The notes under the pieces: generated by a model | Seen by the model: only the letters and a program-made list of their open reading frames with translations | Database searches by the model: none | What the model was told of the DNA's origin: nothing | Translations under genes and position numbers: made by a program | Assembly (NCBI RefSeq): GCF_020829625.1 | Contig: NZ_JAIVFX010000029.1 | Location: 16,597-80,596 of the forward strand | DNA: 64,000 nucleotides | Direction of reading: 5' to 3' | Source: Nostoc sp. XA010 | Lineage (GTDB): Bacteria > Cyanobacteriota > Cyanobacteriia > Cyanobacteriales > Nostocaceae | In this document: piece by piece, positions 26,507 to 35,575 of the stretch | Position numbering within the stretch: position 1 is the first letter of the stretch | Layout of the letters: every line of letters begins with the position of its first letter

Positions 26507-27907
26507 ATGACATCTACTACTACTCGTCGCAAATCCAGCACATTTTATGTAATTTTGATTGCTGGTGCTGCTGCCCTCGGCGGCTTTCTGTTCGGTTTTG
26601 ACACCGCAGTGATTAACGGTGCAGTTGGAGCTATTGCTACAGCCTTTAACGCCAATAGTGTAGAGACTGGTCTTGCCGTATCCCTGGCATTATTGGGGTC
26701 TGCGGTAGGAGCCTTTTATGCAGGGAAGATCGCAGACCGTTATGGTCGAGTCAAGGCAATGGTAGCATCTTCAGTGTTGTTTACCATCAGTGCCATTGGT
26801 TCCGGGCTTCCCTTTGGAATTTGGGATTTTACCTTTTGGCGGGTATTGGGTGGGATTGCAGTTGGTGTTGCTAGCGTTATCGCGCCAGCTTATATCGCCG
26901 AATGTTCTCCTAGCCATTTGCGAGGAAGATTAGGATCTCTGCAACAATTAGCGATCGTAGTTGGGATTTTCATTGCACTCCTATGCGACTACTTTATTGC
27001 TGTATCAGCAGGTTCAGCCGAGTCGCCGTTTTTGTTTGGCATAGCCGCTTGGCGCTGGATGTTTTGGACAGAAATTCCTCCAGCCGTACTATATGGAATG
27101 TCAGCCTTAATGATTCCTGAATCTCCCCGGTACTTGGTTGCTCAAGGACGGGAACCAGAAGCTGCTAACGTTCTGACCAAGATTTTGGGAGGTGACGTGC
27201 TGGCAAAAATTGAAGAAATTCGGCAGACAGTACTTCGAGAACGCGAACCCAGATTTTCTGACCTCTTAAGCAGAAATGGTGGACTCCTTCGGATTGTTTG
27301 GATAGGAATCGGCTTATCGGTATTACAGCAATTCGTTGGTATTAATGTAATCTTCTACTACAGCAGTATTTTGTGGCGTGCAGTCGGGTTTTCAGAACAA
27401 AGTTCCTTAACAATCACGGTGATTACAGGAGCCGTCAACATTATTACAACATTGATTGCGATCGCCTTTGTAGATAAATTTGGTCGCAAGCCCTTGCTTA
27501 TAGTAGGGTCGATTGGCATGACCTTGACCTTGGGAACGATGACTTATCTTTTTGGCAACGCTCCCCTAGATGCTGCTGGGAACCCCAATCTCACCGGAAG
27601 CGCCGGGACTCTGGCTCTCATTGCAGCCAACCTCTATGTATTTTGCTTCGGTTTCTCCTGGGGACCAGTGGTTTGGGTACTGTTGGGAGAAATGTTTAAT
27701 AACAAAATTCGAGCGGCTGCACTTTCAATTGCTGCTGCAATGCAATGGGTTGCGAATTTCCTCATTTCCATAACATTTCCTCCCATACTGAAAAATTTCG
27801 GTCTAGGTTCTGCCTATGGACTCTATACAATTGCGGCAGCTACCTCATTCTTTTTCATTCTCTTTTTTATTAAAGAAACCAAAGGAATTGAGTTAGAAGA
27901 TATGTAA
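26507..27907 (+). CDS. glcP: Sugar-porter MFS permease (GlcP type)
   Basis: A 466-residue major facilitator of the sugar porter family with twelve predicted spans. Signature motifs: GFLFGFDTAVINGAVGA in span 1, GKIADRYGRVKAM between spans 2 and 3, AYIAECSPSHLRGRLGSLQQ, PESPRYLVAQGRE in the central loop, QQFVGINVIFYYSS in span 7, DKFGRKPLL in the 8-9 loop, and FSWGPVVWVLLGEMF in span 10. It would carry glucose or a similar hexose, probably with proton symport. In Nostoc punctiforme GlcP, encoded beside frt genes and an oprB porin, is needed for plant symbiosis; the local order here fits that locus. Symbol by analogy. Confidence 0.88.
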   Translation: MTSTTTRRKSSTFYVILIAGAAALGGFLFGFDTAVINGAVGAIATAFNANSVETGLAVSLALLGSAVGAFYAGKIADRYGRVKAMVASSVLFTISAIGSGLPFGIWDFTFWRVLGGIAVGVASVIAPAYIAECSPSHLRGRLGSLQQLAIVVGIFIALLCDYFIAVSAGSAESPFLFGIAAWRWMFWTEIPPAVLYGMSALMIPESPRYLVAQGREPEAANVLTKILGGDVLAKIEEIRQTVLREREPRFSDLLSRNGGLLRIVWIGIGLSVLQQFVGINVIFYYSSILWRAVGFSEQSSLTITVITGAVNIITTLIAIAFVDKFGRKPLLIVGSIGMTLTLGTMTYLFGNAPLDAAGNPNLTGSAGTLALIAANLYVFCFGFSWGPVVWVLLGEMFNNKIRAAALSIAAAMQWVANFLISITFPPILKNFGLGSAYGLYTIAAATSFFFILFFIKETKGIELEDM

Positions 27908-28331
27908 TTCGTATCTCTGTATCCTCTGCGGCAAGCACCTACGCATCGACGAACCGCAGAGGCGCAGAGAACTTATATCGTGTCCCGTTAAAGACTTATC
28001 ATTAAGAGCGCAAGCGGGCAGGGGGAAAAAGAGTTTTCAAGTTCTTGCACAGATGCAGGAATTATAACTAATTTGCCGGACATGATATCAGAGAGAAGAA
28101 AGAGAGATTTTAACGAATGATTTAGGATTGCTATAAAAATTAACTGTGGGCTGTTTTAAGTATTGTTTAATTATGAATTAATTATTTGCTTACTACATTG
28201 TTTTAATTAAAAAAATATCGGCTTATAATCTGTAAATTTAAAGCTGATAAGCTCAGAACTAAAAGCTTTCGTCCGAGTATTATCTTCTTATTTACAAAGT
28301 CATAATTAAACCATTATCAAGTAATAAGCCA
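27908..28331. other. Intergenic region before the OprB gene
   Basis: A dispersed repeat lies at about 27925-27970. The rest is AT-rich with no gene seen and probably carries the porin promoter. Confidence 0.5.
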
Positions 28332-29945
28332 ATGCTAAAAATTATTTTTCATAGCTTTTTTATCTTATTTTTGGCAATTCCAGCAGTTTGGGCAGCACCT
28401 CCCAAAGATGATTCTAATGCAGTAGATGCTAATAGGAATCTGGAGGGACAAGTTAATTCTGTTTCCCAACTTTCTGATGTCAAACCAAGCGATTGGGCAT
28501 TTCAGGCATTGCAATCATTGGTCGAACGTTATGGCTGTATTGCAGGTTATCCTAACGCAACCTATCGCGGTAATCGTGCGTTGAGTCGTTATGAATTTGC
28601 AGCTGGTTTAAATGCCTGTTTAGACCGGGTGAATGAATTAATTGCTGCGGGTACTAATGATTTAGTTAAAAAAGAAGATTTGGCAGTGCTGCAAAATTTG
28701 CAAACAGAGTTTGCGACAGAATTGGTAACTCTGCGTGGGCGGGTGGATACCCTGGAGGCACACACAGCAACGTTGGAAGAGCAGCAATTTTCTACTACTA
28801 CCAAGCTAACTGCTCAAATTATTACCGCCGTTAGTGATACTTTTGGTAATAGCGTGGGTGGCGAACGCGATGATTCCCGTCCCTACTTTGCAAATCGGGG
28901 TCGTCTCAACTTAGAGAGTAGCTTTACGGGGAAAGATTTGTTGCGAGTCCGCCTGGAGTTTGGCAACTTTGCGAATTCTAATGGTACAAGCCAAATTGCC
29001 ACCGCCACAGGTACAGGGATGACACGCCTTAACTTCGACAATGACAGCAACGATACACTTCTTGTCCCCCACATCCGTTACTACTTCCCAGTCAGTGAGT
29101 CTCTTAACTTCGTTGTTGGCCCCACAGGCATTGGTTACACCGATATTTCAACCACCGTCACTCCCCCCAGAATCGCAGACGACGGCAATGGGGTTCCCTC
29201 CCTTTTTGGATCATACAGTCCCTTATTCCGGCGAGGTGGCGGTGGTGCAGCCGCTAACTGGAACATTACCAAAGACTTGGTTCTCACCTTGGGTTATTTA
29301 GCCAGCAGTCCTAATGTCCCATCGGCTAGCAACGGCTTGTTTGATGGCGGCTACAACGCCTTGGCGCACTTAGCCTATTATGGTGAGCAAGGAGCGATCG
29401 GTGTTGCCTACTCTCATGGCTATAGCCCTGCTGGAGCAGTCGATGTCGCAGCTGGGACGGGTAGCGCCCTGTCAAACGCTCCTTTTGGTAACAACATTGC
29501 TACTTCCAACGATATTGTCGGCGCACAGGGATTCTATCGCTTCTCCCCGAATTTCCAAATCCACGCTTGGGGTGGATATATTTGGGCAAATGCCAAGAGT
29601 TCTGGTTTGAGTGATATTTCCAATGGCAGAGGTGGAACAGATTCTCTATTTGTGAACAATGGTGACAATGCCAACGTCTGGTTTGGGGCGATCGGTATGT
29701 CGTTTCCTGATGTGGGGGGTGAGGGTAACTTGCCGGGAATTCTCTTTGGTATACCGCCGCGTGTCTCTAACAGTGATGTCCGTCAAGACCAAGACAACGC
29801 TTACCATATCGAAGCATTCTATCGTTATCGTCTGAACGATAATATCTCAGTTACTCCTGGTTTTTGGGTGATTCTCAACCCAGAAAACGACAGCAGAAAT
29901 GATACGCAGTATGTGGGTGTAATTCGCACAACCTTCGATTTTTAA
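28332..29945 (+). CDS. oprB: SLH-domain carbohydrate porin (OprB type)
   Basis: A 537-residue outer-membrane porin. A signal peptide (IIFHSFFILFLAIPAVWAA) is followed by an SLH domain (about residues 45-110; VSQLSDVKPSDWAFQALQSL, GYPNATYRGNRALSRYEFAA), a coiled coil (LVTLRGRVDTLEAHTATLEE) and a beta-barrel ending RTTFDF with a C-terminal aromatic residue. This SLH-coiled-coil-barrel plan is the standard cyanobacterial SOM/OprB porin. Position after the MFS gene suggests it admits sugar to the periplasm, as OprB does in the symbiosis locus of N. punctiforme. Iron-uptake porins have the same architecture, so the substrate is inferred from context. Confidence 0.88.
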   Translation: MLKIIFHSFFILFLAIPAVWAAPPKDDSNAVDANRNLEGQVNSVSQLSDVKPSDWAFQALQSLVERYGCIAGYPNATYRGNRALSRYEFAAGLNACLDRVNELIAAGTNDLVKKEDLAVLQNLQTEFATELVTLRGRVDTLEAHTATLEEQQFSTTTKLTAQIITAVSDTFGNSVGGERDDSRPYFANRGRLNLESSFTGKDLLRVRLEFGNFANSNGTSQIATATGTGMTRLNFDNDSNDTLLVPHIRYYFPVSESLNFVVGPTGIGYTDISTTVTPPRIADDGNGVPSLFGSYSPLFRRGGGGAAANWNITKDLVLTLGYLASSPNVPSASNGLFDGGYNALAHLAYYGEQGAIGVAYSHGYSPAGAVDVAAGTGSALSNAPFGNNIATSNDIVGAQGFYRFSPNFQIHAWGGYIWANAKSSGLSDISNGRGGTDSLFVNNGDNANVWFGAIGMSFPDVGGEGNLPGILFGIPPRVSNSDVRQDQDNAYHIEAFYRYRLNDNISVTPGFWVILNPENDSRNDTQYVGVIRTTFDF

Positions 29946-29959
29946 CCGAATGTGAATAG

Positions 29960-30130
29960 CTATTTTGGTGAATTAGGGCTATCAATACCAGGAGTATGAG
30001 GGGGAATACCTAGTGCATCTTTTAACTGCTGTTCTGTAACTCCTAACTTTGCCGTCGCCGCTTTAAAATCAGGTCGAGGTGGACGCTGATTGCGATCGCC
30101 TGGATTCGGAGGAAAAGGTAGGGTGTTCAT
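29960..30130 (-). CDS. 56-residue hypothetical protein with a KLGVTEQQLKDALG module
   Basis: The minus strand from ATG 30130 to TAG 29960 encodes a proline-rich N-terminus (LPFPPNPGDRNQRPPRPD) and a short helical module FKAATAKLGVTEQQLKDALG. The same module style occurs at the ends of small secreted or two-component-associated cyanobacterial proteins. Codon use looks genuine and it includes a HIP1 site. Just beyond its start, divergently, lies a response-regulator remnant, so this may be a surviving piece of a two-component locus. No function can be given. Confidence 0.5.
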   Translation of the reverse strand: MNTLPFPPNPGDRNQRPPRPDFKAATAKLGVTEQQLKDALGIPPHTPGIDSPNSPK

Positions 30131-30248
30131 GTTTCTAATTAAGCCACCTTAAAATTACAGTCCACCTGCTTTCTGAATTACAGTTTTGTAATTTAAGCAC
30201 AAGGATGAAGAACTTATACTGAAACAGTAAGTAAAGTAGTGAAGGCTT

Positions 30249-30368
30249 GTGAACGTTCTGTTTGTCGAAGATGAAGCAAAAATTGCTAACTTTGTCCGGG
30301 CTGGACTGAAGGAGCACAGCATTCACCCTTACCTTATCCATGAAGTTACAAAATTGAGCGATCGCTAG
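30249..30368 (+). pseudogene. Response regulator N-terminal remnant
   Basis: From GTG 30249, 39 codons read MNVLFVEDEAKIANFVRAGL and then KEHSIHPYLIHEVTKLSD before a TAG at 30366. The first 21 residues are a classic OmpR-family receiver start with its acidic pair (EDE), but the rest of the receiver and the DNA-binding domain are missing. It is the 5' relic of a two-component regulator. Confidence 0.7.
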
Positions 30369-30534
30369 ACCATGCCCAATTCCTAGAGTGAAGTTTGAGA
30401 ATCTTTATAAGCCGTTGGGAAGAATCCTTGGTGATATGAACCGAGAGAAAATCTGTTTGATAAGCTCGATTTTGGGTTGCGAGTGCGATCTTTCAGCTAC
30501 CCTGAAATTGAATATATAAAAGAGCAATTTTCAA

Positions 30535-31005
30535 ATGACCATTTACTTTTATAAGGTTTGGCAGCCTTATGGCTGTTTTTCTAACTTTTCTCCCCACGGA
30601 ATCCATATCCAGGGCATTTACTGGCCAACGGTTGAGCATTATTATCAAGCGCAAAAGTTTGTTAGCAGCACAGATGCGGCAATTATACCCGTCATCCATG
30701 CTGCCGCTACCCCAGAAGAAGCTGCCGCGTTGGGAAGATGTAGCTCTCGCCAACTCCGTCGAGACTGGGATTTGGTCAAAACTGAAATTATGCGAGAAGC
30801 TGTCCTCAAAAAGTTTATCACTCATATTGATATTAGAGAAGTTCTCCTGAACACAGGCGATGAGATTTTGATTGAAAACTCCCCAACCGATTCTTTTTGG
30901 GGCTGTGGTGCTAATAGAGCAGGTCTTAACCATCTCGGCAAAACTCTCATGAGTGTGCGTGAAGAAATCCGTAACTTACTATCTTTAACGGTAATTTACG
31001 AATAA
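30535..31005 (+). CDS. NADAR family protein (YbiA-like)
   Basis: A 156-residue protein of the NADAR/DUF1768 family. Family words seen: FYKVWQPYGCFSNFSPHGI, WPTVEHYYQAQKF, MREAVLKKF, LIENSPTDSFWGCGANRAGL and NHLGKTLMSVREEI. Members hydrolyse N-glycosidic bonds: YbiA-type enzymes act on riboflavin-pathway intermediates, and others remove ADP-ribose from guanine or occur in NAD-linked defence operons. Which applies is not shown here. The gene is isolated and followed by AT-rich DNA. Confidence 0.9.
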   Translation: MTIYFYKVWQPYGCFSNFSPHGIHIQGIYWPTVEHYYQAQKFVSSTDAAIIPVIHAAATPEEAAALGRCSSRQLRRDWDLVKTEIMREAVLKKFITHIDIREVLLNTGDEILIENSPTDSFWGCGANRAGLNHLGKTLMSVREEIRNLLSLTVIYE

Positions 31006-31565
31006 TTTAATCAAGATAGTTACATTCAATATAAAATCAGTAATTCGACGGGGAATAGTAAAATTCCCCAGCCAAAAATCTTTGAAACAGTTGCCAATAA
31101 TTTAGTTATTTATTTGAAAAATTTTAATTAATGGAATTAATGGGCAAAAACAATAAAAAATATTTTTATTTAATTTAACCCAGTTTTTAAGTCAAAAATT
31201 AAGTAATATTACTGAAATAATTTAATGGTTGAGAGTATAAAATTAATAGGTATCAATGATTAAAATTCCTTAATTTCAAACTTGAAACAGAGGTTTTGAA
31301 AGTAGTTAATGAGACATCAAATTACTTGATGTCTCCCTAAATTAACTTTAGAAGGGTTAGAGGGATTAAGCAAAATATCTAATACTTTTCAAATATCCTC
31401 TGCTCAATTTTCAAAGATATTTGCCACAGATGCACGCCCAGAGCAAATGCATTTGTCGCAGGAATTTTTGGAAATGGGATGAAAATCAAGGCATTGTTAA
31501 GTTGAAAACTCTAAACAGCGACAATTATAAAAAAAATTATACTTCAGTCATGGTGTATATAAGCA
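31006..31565. other. AT-rich intergenic region with one hairpin
   Basis: GAGACATCAA (31311-31320) pairs perfectly with TTGATGTCTC (31326-31335) around a 5-base loop. No U-tract follows. No gene is seen in the rest, which is strongly AT-rich upstream of the phytochrome-like kinase. Confidence 0.5.
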
Positions 31566-34298
31566 ATGACATTTACCGATAAACCAAAAGGGTTGCAGCA
31601 AAGCTTAGATCAAGAAAGTTTACTGCACCAGATGATAAATCAGATCAGGCGATCGCTCGACCTCCAAGAGATATTAACGACTACCGTTAGCCAGGTACGT
31701 TTATTTTTGGGTGTAGATCGGGTAAAGGTGTATCGTTTTGATACCGATGGTAGCGGTGAAGTTATTGCTGAATCTATCAATGAGCAGCGTCTGCCATCCT
31801 TATTAGGGCAGCGCTTCCCTGCTGATGATATTCCACAAGAAGCTAGGGAGATGTTTTTGTTAGCGGGGCAACGTTCGATTGTGGATGTGGCAAACGGGAA
31901 GATCGGGATATCGCCTCTACAGTCAAAAGAAACTGGTAAACTTCTACGAACTAATATCCACTATCGGCAGGTAGACCCGTGCCATATTCAATACTTAAAG
32001 GCAATGGGTGTGCAGTCTTCGTTGATAGTACCAATTTTAGATTGCGATCCACAAGAACAATCGGCAAAGCCTAAATTGTGGGGATTGCTGGTATCTCATC
32101 ACAGTAAACCGCGAAAAGTTTCCAAGCGGGAACTAAAAGTATTGCAGCAAGTAGCTGACCAAGTAGCGATCGCGATCGCTCAAAGTAATCTCCTCACCGC
32201 AACCCGCACCAAGCAAGAACGAGAAGCTACTATTAACCGAGTAACCACGCTATTACATAAACTGCCGACAGTCCAATTGCAGGGGGCGCTAGAAGAAGTT
32301 ATTACTGCCTTCAATGGAACAGGTGGCAGGCTTTACATTGAACAGAGTCAGGAACTATACACCTGGGGCGACCAACCAACGCTCCCCTACGAGTTAGATA
32401 ACAATATTATCGAACAGCATCCCATCTGGCAAAACTGGATGGCTGAGTGTAAAGAAGGGAATATTTGGGCAACAACTGACCTGTATAAAGAGCCATATTT
32501 ACGAGTTTTGGCTTTAGCATTCCGTTCAACTCAAATTCGCGGACTTATAGTGATTCCCCTACATGACCGAGAAAAATTTATCGGTGTATTAAGCATTTTT
32601 CGCTCTGAATTTGAAACGGAAATCTTGTGGGCGGGACGATGTGAAAAAAATCAGCGGCAACTATTACCCCAGCTTTCCTTTGAGCTTTGGCGAGAGCAAA
32701 AAAAGGGGCAATCATCTGAGTGGAAACCAGAAGACATCTCATTAGCGCAAGCCTTGTACTATCATTTCTCAATGGCAATTCAGCAGCAACAAATGTTTAG
32801 ACAGGTACAAACCCTGAATGCCAATCTAGAACTGCGGGTGCAAGAGCAAACTTATGAACTCGAAAAATCATTACTATTTACCAAGGTACTCAAGCAAGTT
32901 ACAGAGCATATTCGCCGCACATTAGACTTGCAGATAACTCTGCAATCCATCGTTCGGGAAGTTCGTCCCCTGCTAAATTCAGACCGAGTGCTGATTTTTG
33001 AACTGAAGAGTAAATCCGTGATTGTAGAAGAAATTAATGGCAATTGGCAGTCAGTTTTGGGAGCGAATCTACCACCGGAATGCTTCCCTGATGAGTATAC
33101 CCGTCTATATTATCAGGGCAGGGTACGGGCAGTTAACAACGTTTCGACAGCTTCTTTAAGTGAATGTCATCGAAAGTTTTTGCAGAGTCTGCAAGTGCAA
33201 GCAACCTTAATAGTTCCCATTAATATAGGTATGGAAGTATGGGGGTTACTAATAGCCCATGAGTGTGAGACTCCTAGAAATTGGGAGGATGCAGAAATTG
33301 ATTTATTGCAACAGCTAGGAGATCAGGCTGTGATCGCTATTCAACAAGCACAACTCTACGAACAAACCTGTAATGCCGAAGCTGAAGCCAGAAATCAAGC
33401 TGCCCAGTTAGAGCATACCCTACATGAACTCCAACAAACACAGACAAGATTGATTCACACCGAAAAAATGTCCGGTTTAGGACAGTTGGTCGCAGGTGTC
33501 GCCCACGAAATCAACAACCCTGTTAACTTTATCTACGGTAATCTCTGCCACGCCAGTGATTACACTGAAGAACTGCTAGAAATTTTACGCCTCTACCAGT
33601 TACACTATCCCCACCCTCATAGTGAAATTAAGGCAGCGCTCAAAGCGATCGATTTTGAATTTTTGGTAGAAGACCTCCCGAAAATGATTACCTCAATGCA
33701 AGTAGGAAGCGATCGCATCCGTTCAATAGTGCTGTCGTTACGCAGTTTTTCTCGCTTGGATGAGGCTGAAAACAAGCGTGTTGACTTGCATGAAGGCATT
33801 GACAACACCTTGTTGATTTTGCGACATCGGCTCAAAGCTAATGGTGATTTCCCAGGTATTGAAGTCATCAAAGATTATGGCAATATACCACGGGTGGAAT
33901 GCTATGCCGGTCAAATGAATCAGGTATTCATGAATATTATCAGTAATGCTATAGATGCGCTAGAAATGGAGAATCGGAGTAAGAGGGACAAAGAGAATGC
34001 CCAATACCCAATGCCCACTATTCAGATTTCCACTAGAATCTCAGCAGACAATTCTCGTCTATTAATTCGTATTAGCGACAATGGATCTGGGATGACTGAA
34101 GAGGTGAAAAAGCGGATTTTTGACCCGTTTTACACTACCAAACCTGTGGGTAAGGGTACAGGACTAGGATTGGCAATCAGCTATCAAATTATTGTCGAAA
34201 AACATGGTGGAATAATGGAGTGCATTTCAGAACCTGGCAAAGGTACAGAGTTCTGGATTGAAATTCCCGTAAAGCCTCCAGCCACAATAGATCGCTAA
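31566..34298 (+). CDS. GAF-rich sensor histidine kinase, cyanobacteriochrome-like
   Basis: A 910-residue soluble kinase. GAF 1 (about 25-208) has the phytochrome-like FPADDIPQEAREMF and a canonical bilin-site Cys-His at C139-H140 (VDPCHIQYLKAMGVQ). A second GAF/PHY-like region follows (about 225-412). GAF 3 (about 435-600) has Cys-His at C534-H535 (LSECHRKFLQ) and a second cysteine at C506 in PPECFPDEY, exactly where DXCF cyanobacteriochromes carry their extra cysteine. HisKA has H647 in VAGVAHEINNPVNF; HATPase shows NIISNAIDALE, RISDNGSGM and GKGTGLGLAISY. It probably senses light through one or two bilins; no partner regulator is adjacent. Confidence 0.9.
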   Translation: MTFTDKPKGLQQSLDQESLLHQMINQIRRSLDLQEILTTTVSQVRLFLGVDRVKVYRFDTDGSGEVIAESINEQRLPSLLGQRFPADDIPQEAREMFLLAGQRSIVDVANGKIGISPLQSKETGKLLRTNIHYRQVDPCHIQYLKAMGVQSSLIVPILDCDPQEQSAKPKLWGLLVSHHSKPRKVSKRELKVLQQVADQVAIAIAQSNLLTATRTKQEREATINRVTTLLHKLPTVQLQGALEEVITAFNGTGGRLYIEQSQELYTWGDQPTLPYELDNNIIEQHPIWQNWMAECKEGNIWATTDLYKEPYLRVLALAFRSTQIRGLIVIPLHDREKFIGVLSIFRSEFETEILWAGRCEKNQRQLLPQLSFELWREQKKGQSSEWKPEDISLAQALYYHFSMAIQQQQMFRQVQTLNANLELRVQEQTYELEKSLLFTKVLKQVTEHIRRTLDLQITLQSIVREVRPLLNSDRVLIFELKSKSVIVEEINGNWQSVLGANLPPECFPDEYTRLYYQGRVRAVNNVSTASLSECHRKFLQSLQVQATLIVPINIGMEVWGLLIAHECETPRNWEDAEIDLLQQLGDQAVIAIQQAQLYEQTCNAEAEARNQAAQLEHTLHELQQTQTRLIHTEKMSGLGQLVAGVAHEINNPVNFIYGNLCHASDYTEELLEILRLYQLHYPHPHSEIKAALKAIDFEFLVEDLPKMITSMQVGSDRIRSIVLSLRSFSRLDEAENKRVDLHEGIDNTLLILRHRLKANGDFPGIEVIKDYGNIPRVECYAGQMNQVFMNIISNAIDALEMENRSKRDKENAQYPMPTIQISTRISADNSRLLIRISDNGSGMTEEVKKRIFDPFYTTKPVGKGTGLGLAISYQIIVEKHGGIMECISEPGKGTEFWIEIPVKPPATIDR

Positions 34299-34401
34299 AG
34301 GTAGAGGAATCGTTAATAATTTAAAATTAAAGACATTTCAGACGAAGATTTAAACCCCAACTGAGACAAATGACTAAAGTAAAGTTTAGTTGCAAAAAAA
34401 A

Positions 34402-34493
34402 ACCTCTTATCCAGAAGTGATAATCTAATAATAGAAGCTAATAAAGCTTCCCTGGCAGATAATAACAGCTGCATTTGGAATGTAATAAGAGGT
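34402..34493. ncRNA. Structured noncoding element 1 upstream of the TIR-like gene
   Basis: ACCTCTTAT (34402-34410) pairs with ATAAGAGGT (34485-34493). Inside, GAAGCT and AGCTTC form a hairpin (34434-34450). The whole looks like a small folded RNA or palindromic element of about 90 bp. Strand and transcription are unknown. Confidence 0.4.
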
Positions 34494-34527
34494 AAAAGAC
34501 GCTGTTTAACTTAAATCTGTCTCGTCA

Positions 34528-34705
34528 AAACACAGCAACACCCAACGCGAAAACTGCTATTTCCTCAAATATGGAATATCAGGGGGCCCTGTAACTGGTT
34601 TTTATAACTTGTTTACACAAGCGATGAAAGTTGGTACATCCCTGGTTATGATAAATAATAAGAGGAAATAGTTCAGCGAGTAGAGGTTTGGGTGTTGTTG
34701 TGTTT
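34528..34705. ncRNA. Structured noncoding element 2 upstream of the TIR-like gene
   Basis: The left arm holds AACACAGCAACACCCAA and CTATTTCCTC (to 34566); the right arm holds GAGGAAATAG and TTGGGTGTTGTTGTGTT (34662-34705). The arms are reverse complements apart from a small internal loop and one G-U-type pair, enclosing about 95 bases with a CAGGGGGCCCTG palindrome. It ends about 80 bp before the TIR-like gene. Could be a regulatory RNA or a MITE. Confidence 0.45.
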
Positions 34706-34787
34706 AAAGAGAAGTCTGAGATAGGGACTCCTCTTGGTGTAAGATTATCCGAAGTTAAAGAGTGAAAAATAGTTTAAATAGCGCCTT

Positions 34788-35558
34788 ATGTCAATTATTG
34801 CGCTCAGAGCGTGGTATCTACAGGATTACGAGCCGATTCCAGAACTGGAAAAACGTCCGCCAGACATTCGCTTAAGTAAAAAAAGCCTGCTGAGATCAGC
34901 ATTGCGAGCAGACTTTTTAGAAGAAAGCGACGAAGTTAGGAAATCAACTTGGTTTGGACGCTATCTGGAAGGGGAAAATATTGAATTTTATATTGAAGGT
35001 AGTGGTGGCTATTGCGTCGCCAACATTGACTTAATTAGTCATGAAATTTATTTTACCAAACAGGCGCTGTTGGCTCAGTTAGAACCAACGATTTTTTTAT
35101 CGTATCAAACAGAGTATGCCGCAGCCACAAATGTTCTAAGAGAAGAACTGCGAAAAAGTTTGGACAGTTTAAACAAGCGATCGCGCCTTCCCCTAACATT
35201 AGTAGAATCCTCTCGCCCCAGTGATGCTACTGTACGGATTAACCGCACGATCATGCGAAAAATCCGTAAAAGTTTGTTATTTATCGCTGACACCACGCCC
35301 ATTGCTAGTATTGATGGTAAAGAAACTCCCCAAGTAATTCCTAGCCCGAATGTCTGTATTGAAATTGGCTATGCTATCCAAAGTAAGCGGTCTGAACAGA
35401 TTTTACTAGCGCACATGCAACGTCCCGATTTTGAAGGGCAATTTCCCTTCGACTTACCGACACAGCAAATTTTGCAATTCCAAGACACCACAGAATTAAA
35501 TAAAATCCTCACAGGAACACTTCAAAACCAATTAGCACGATTCAAATTGTTTTTTTGA
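34788..35558 (+). CDS. TIR-like domain protein with unknown N-terminal domain
   Basis: A 256-residue protein in two parts. Residues 1-95 form an unrecognised domain (FGRYLEGENIEFYIEGSGGY). From residue 100 the sequence follows a TIR-like or nucleotide-binding Rossmann pattern: TIFLSYQTEYAAATNVLREE, then RKSLLFIADTTPI, SPNVCIEIGYAIQSKRSEQI and QFPFDLPTQQ. The NVxxEIGYA glutamate corresponds to the catalytic position in TIR-like NAD-cleaving proteins such as CAP12-type and related families, so NADase activity is possible but unproven. No partner gene is adjacent; two folded noncoding elements precede it. Confidence 0.6.
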   Translation: MSIIALRAWYLQDYEPIPELEKRPPDIRLSKKSLLRSALRADFLEESDEVRKSTWFGRYLEGENIEFYIEGSGGYCVANIDLISHEIYFTKQALLAQLEPTIFLSYQTEYAAATNVLREELRKSLDSLNKRSRLPLTLVESSRPSDATVRINRTIMRKIRKSLLFIADTTPIASIDGKETPQVIPSPNVCIEIGYAIQSKRSEQILLAHMQRPDFEGQFPFDLPTQQILQFQDTTELNKILTGTLQNQLARFKLFF

Positions 35559-35575
35559 GCAATCCGCGATCTAAA

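Larger units (their letters stand above)
34299..34787. other. Intergenic region carrying two structured elements
   Basis: Besides the two elements listed separately, no gene or repeat array is seen. The flanks are AT-rich. The region separates the phytochrome-like kinase from the TIR-like gene on the same strand. Confidence 0.5.
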
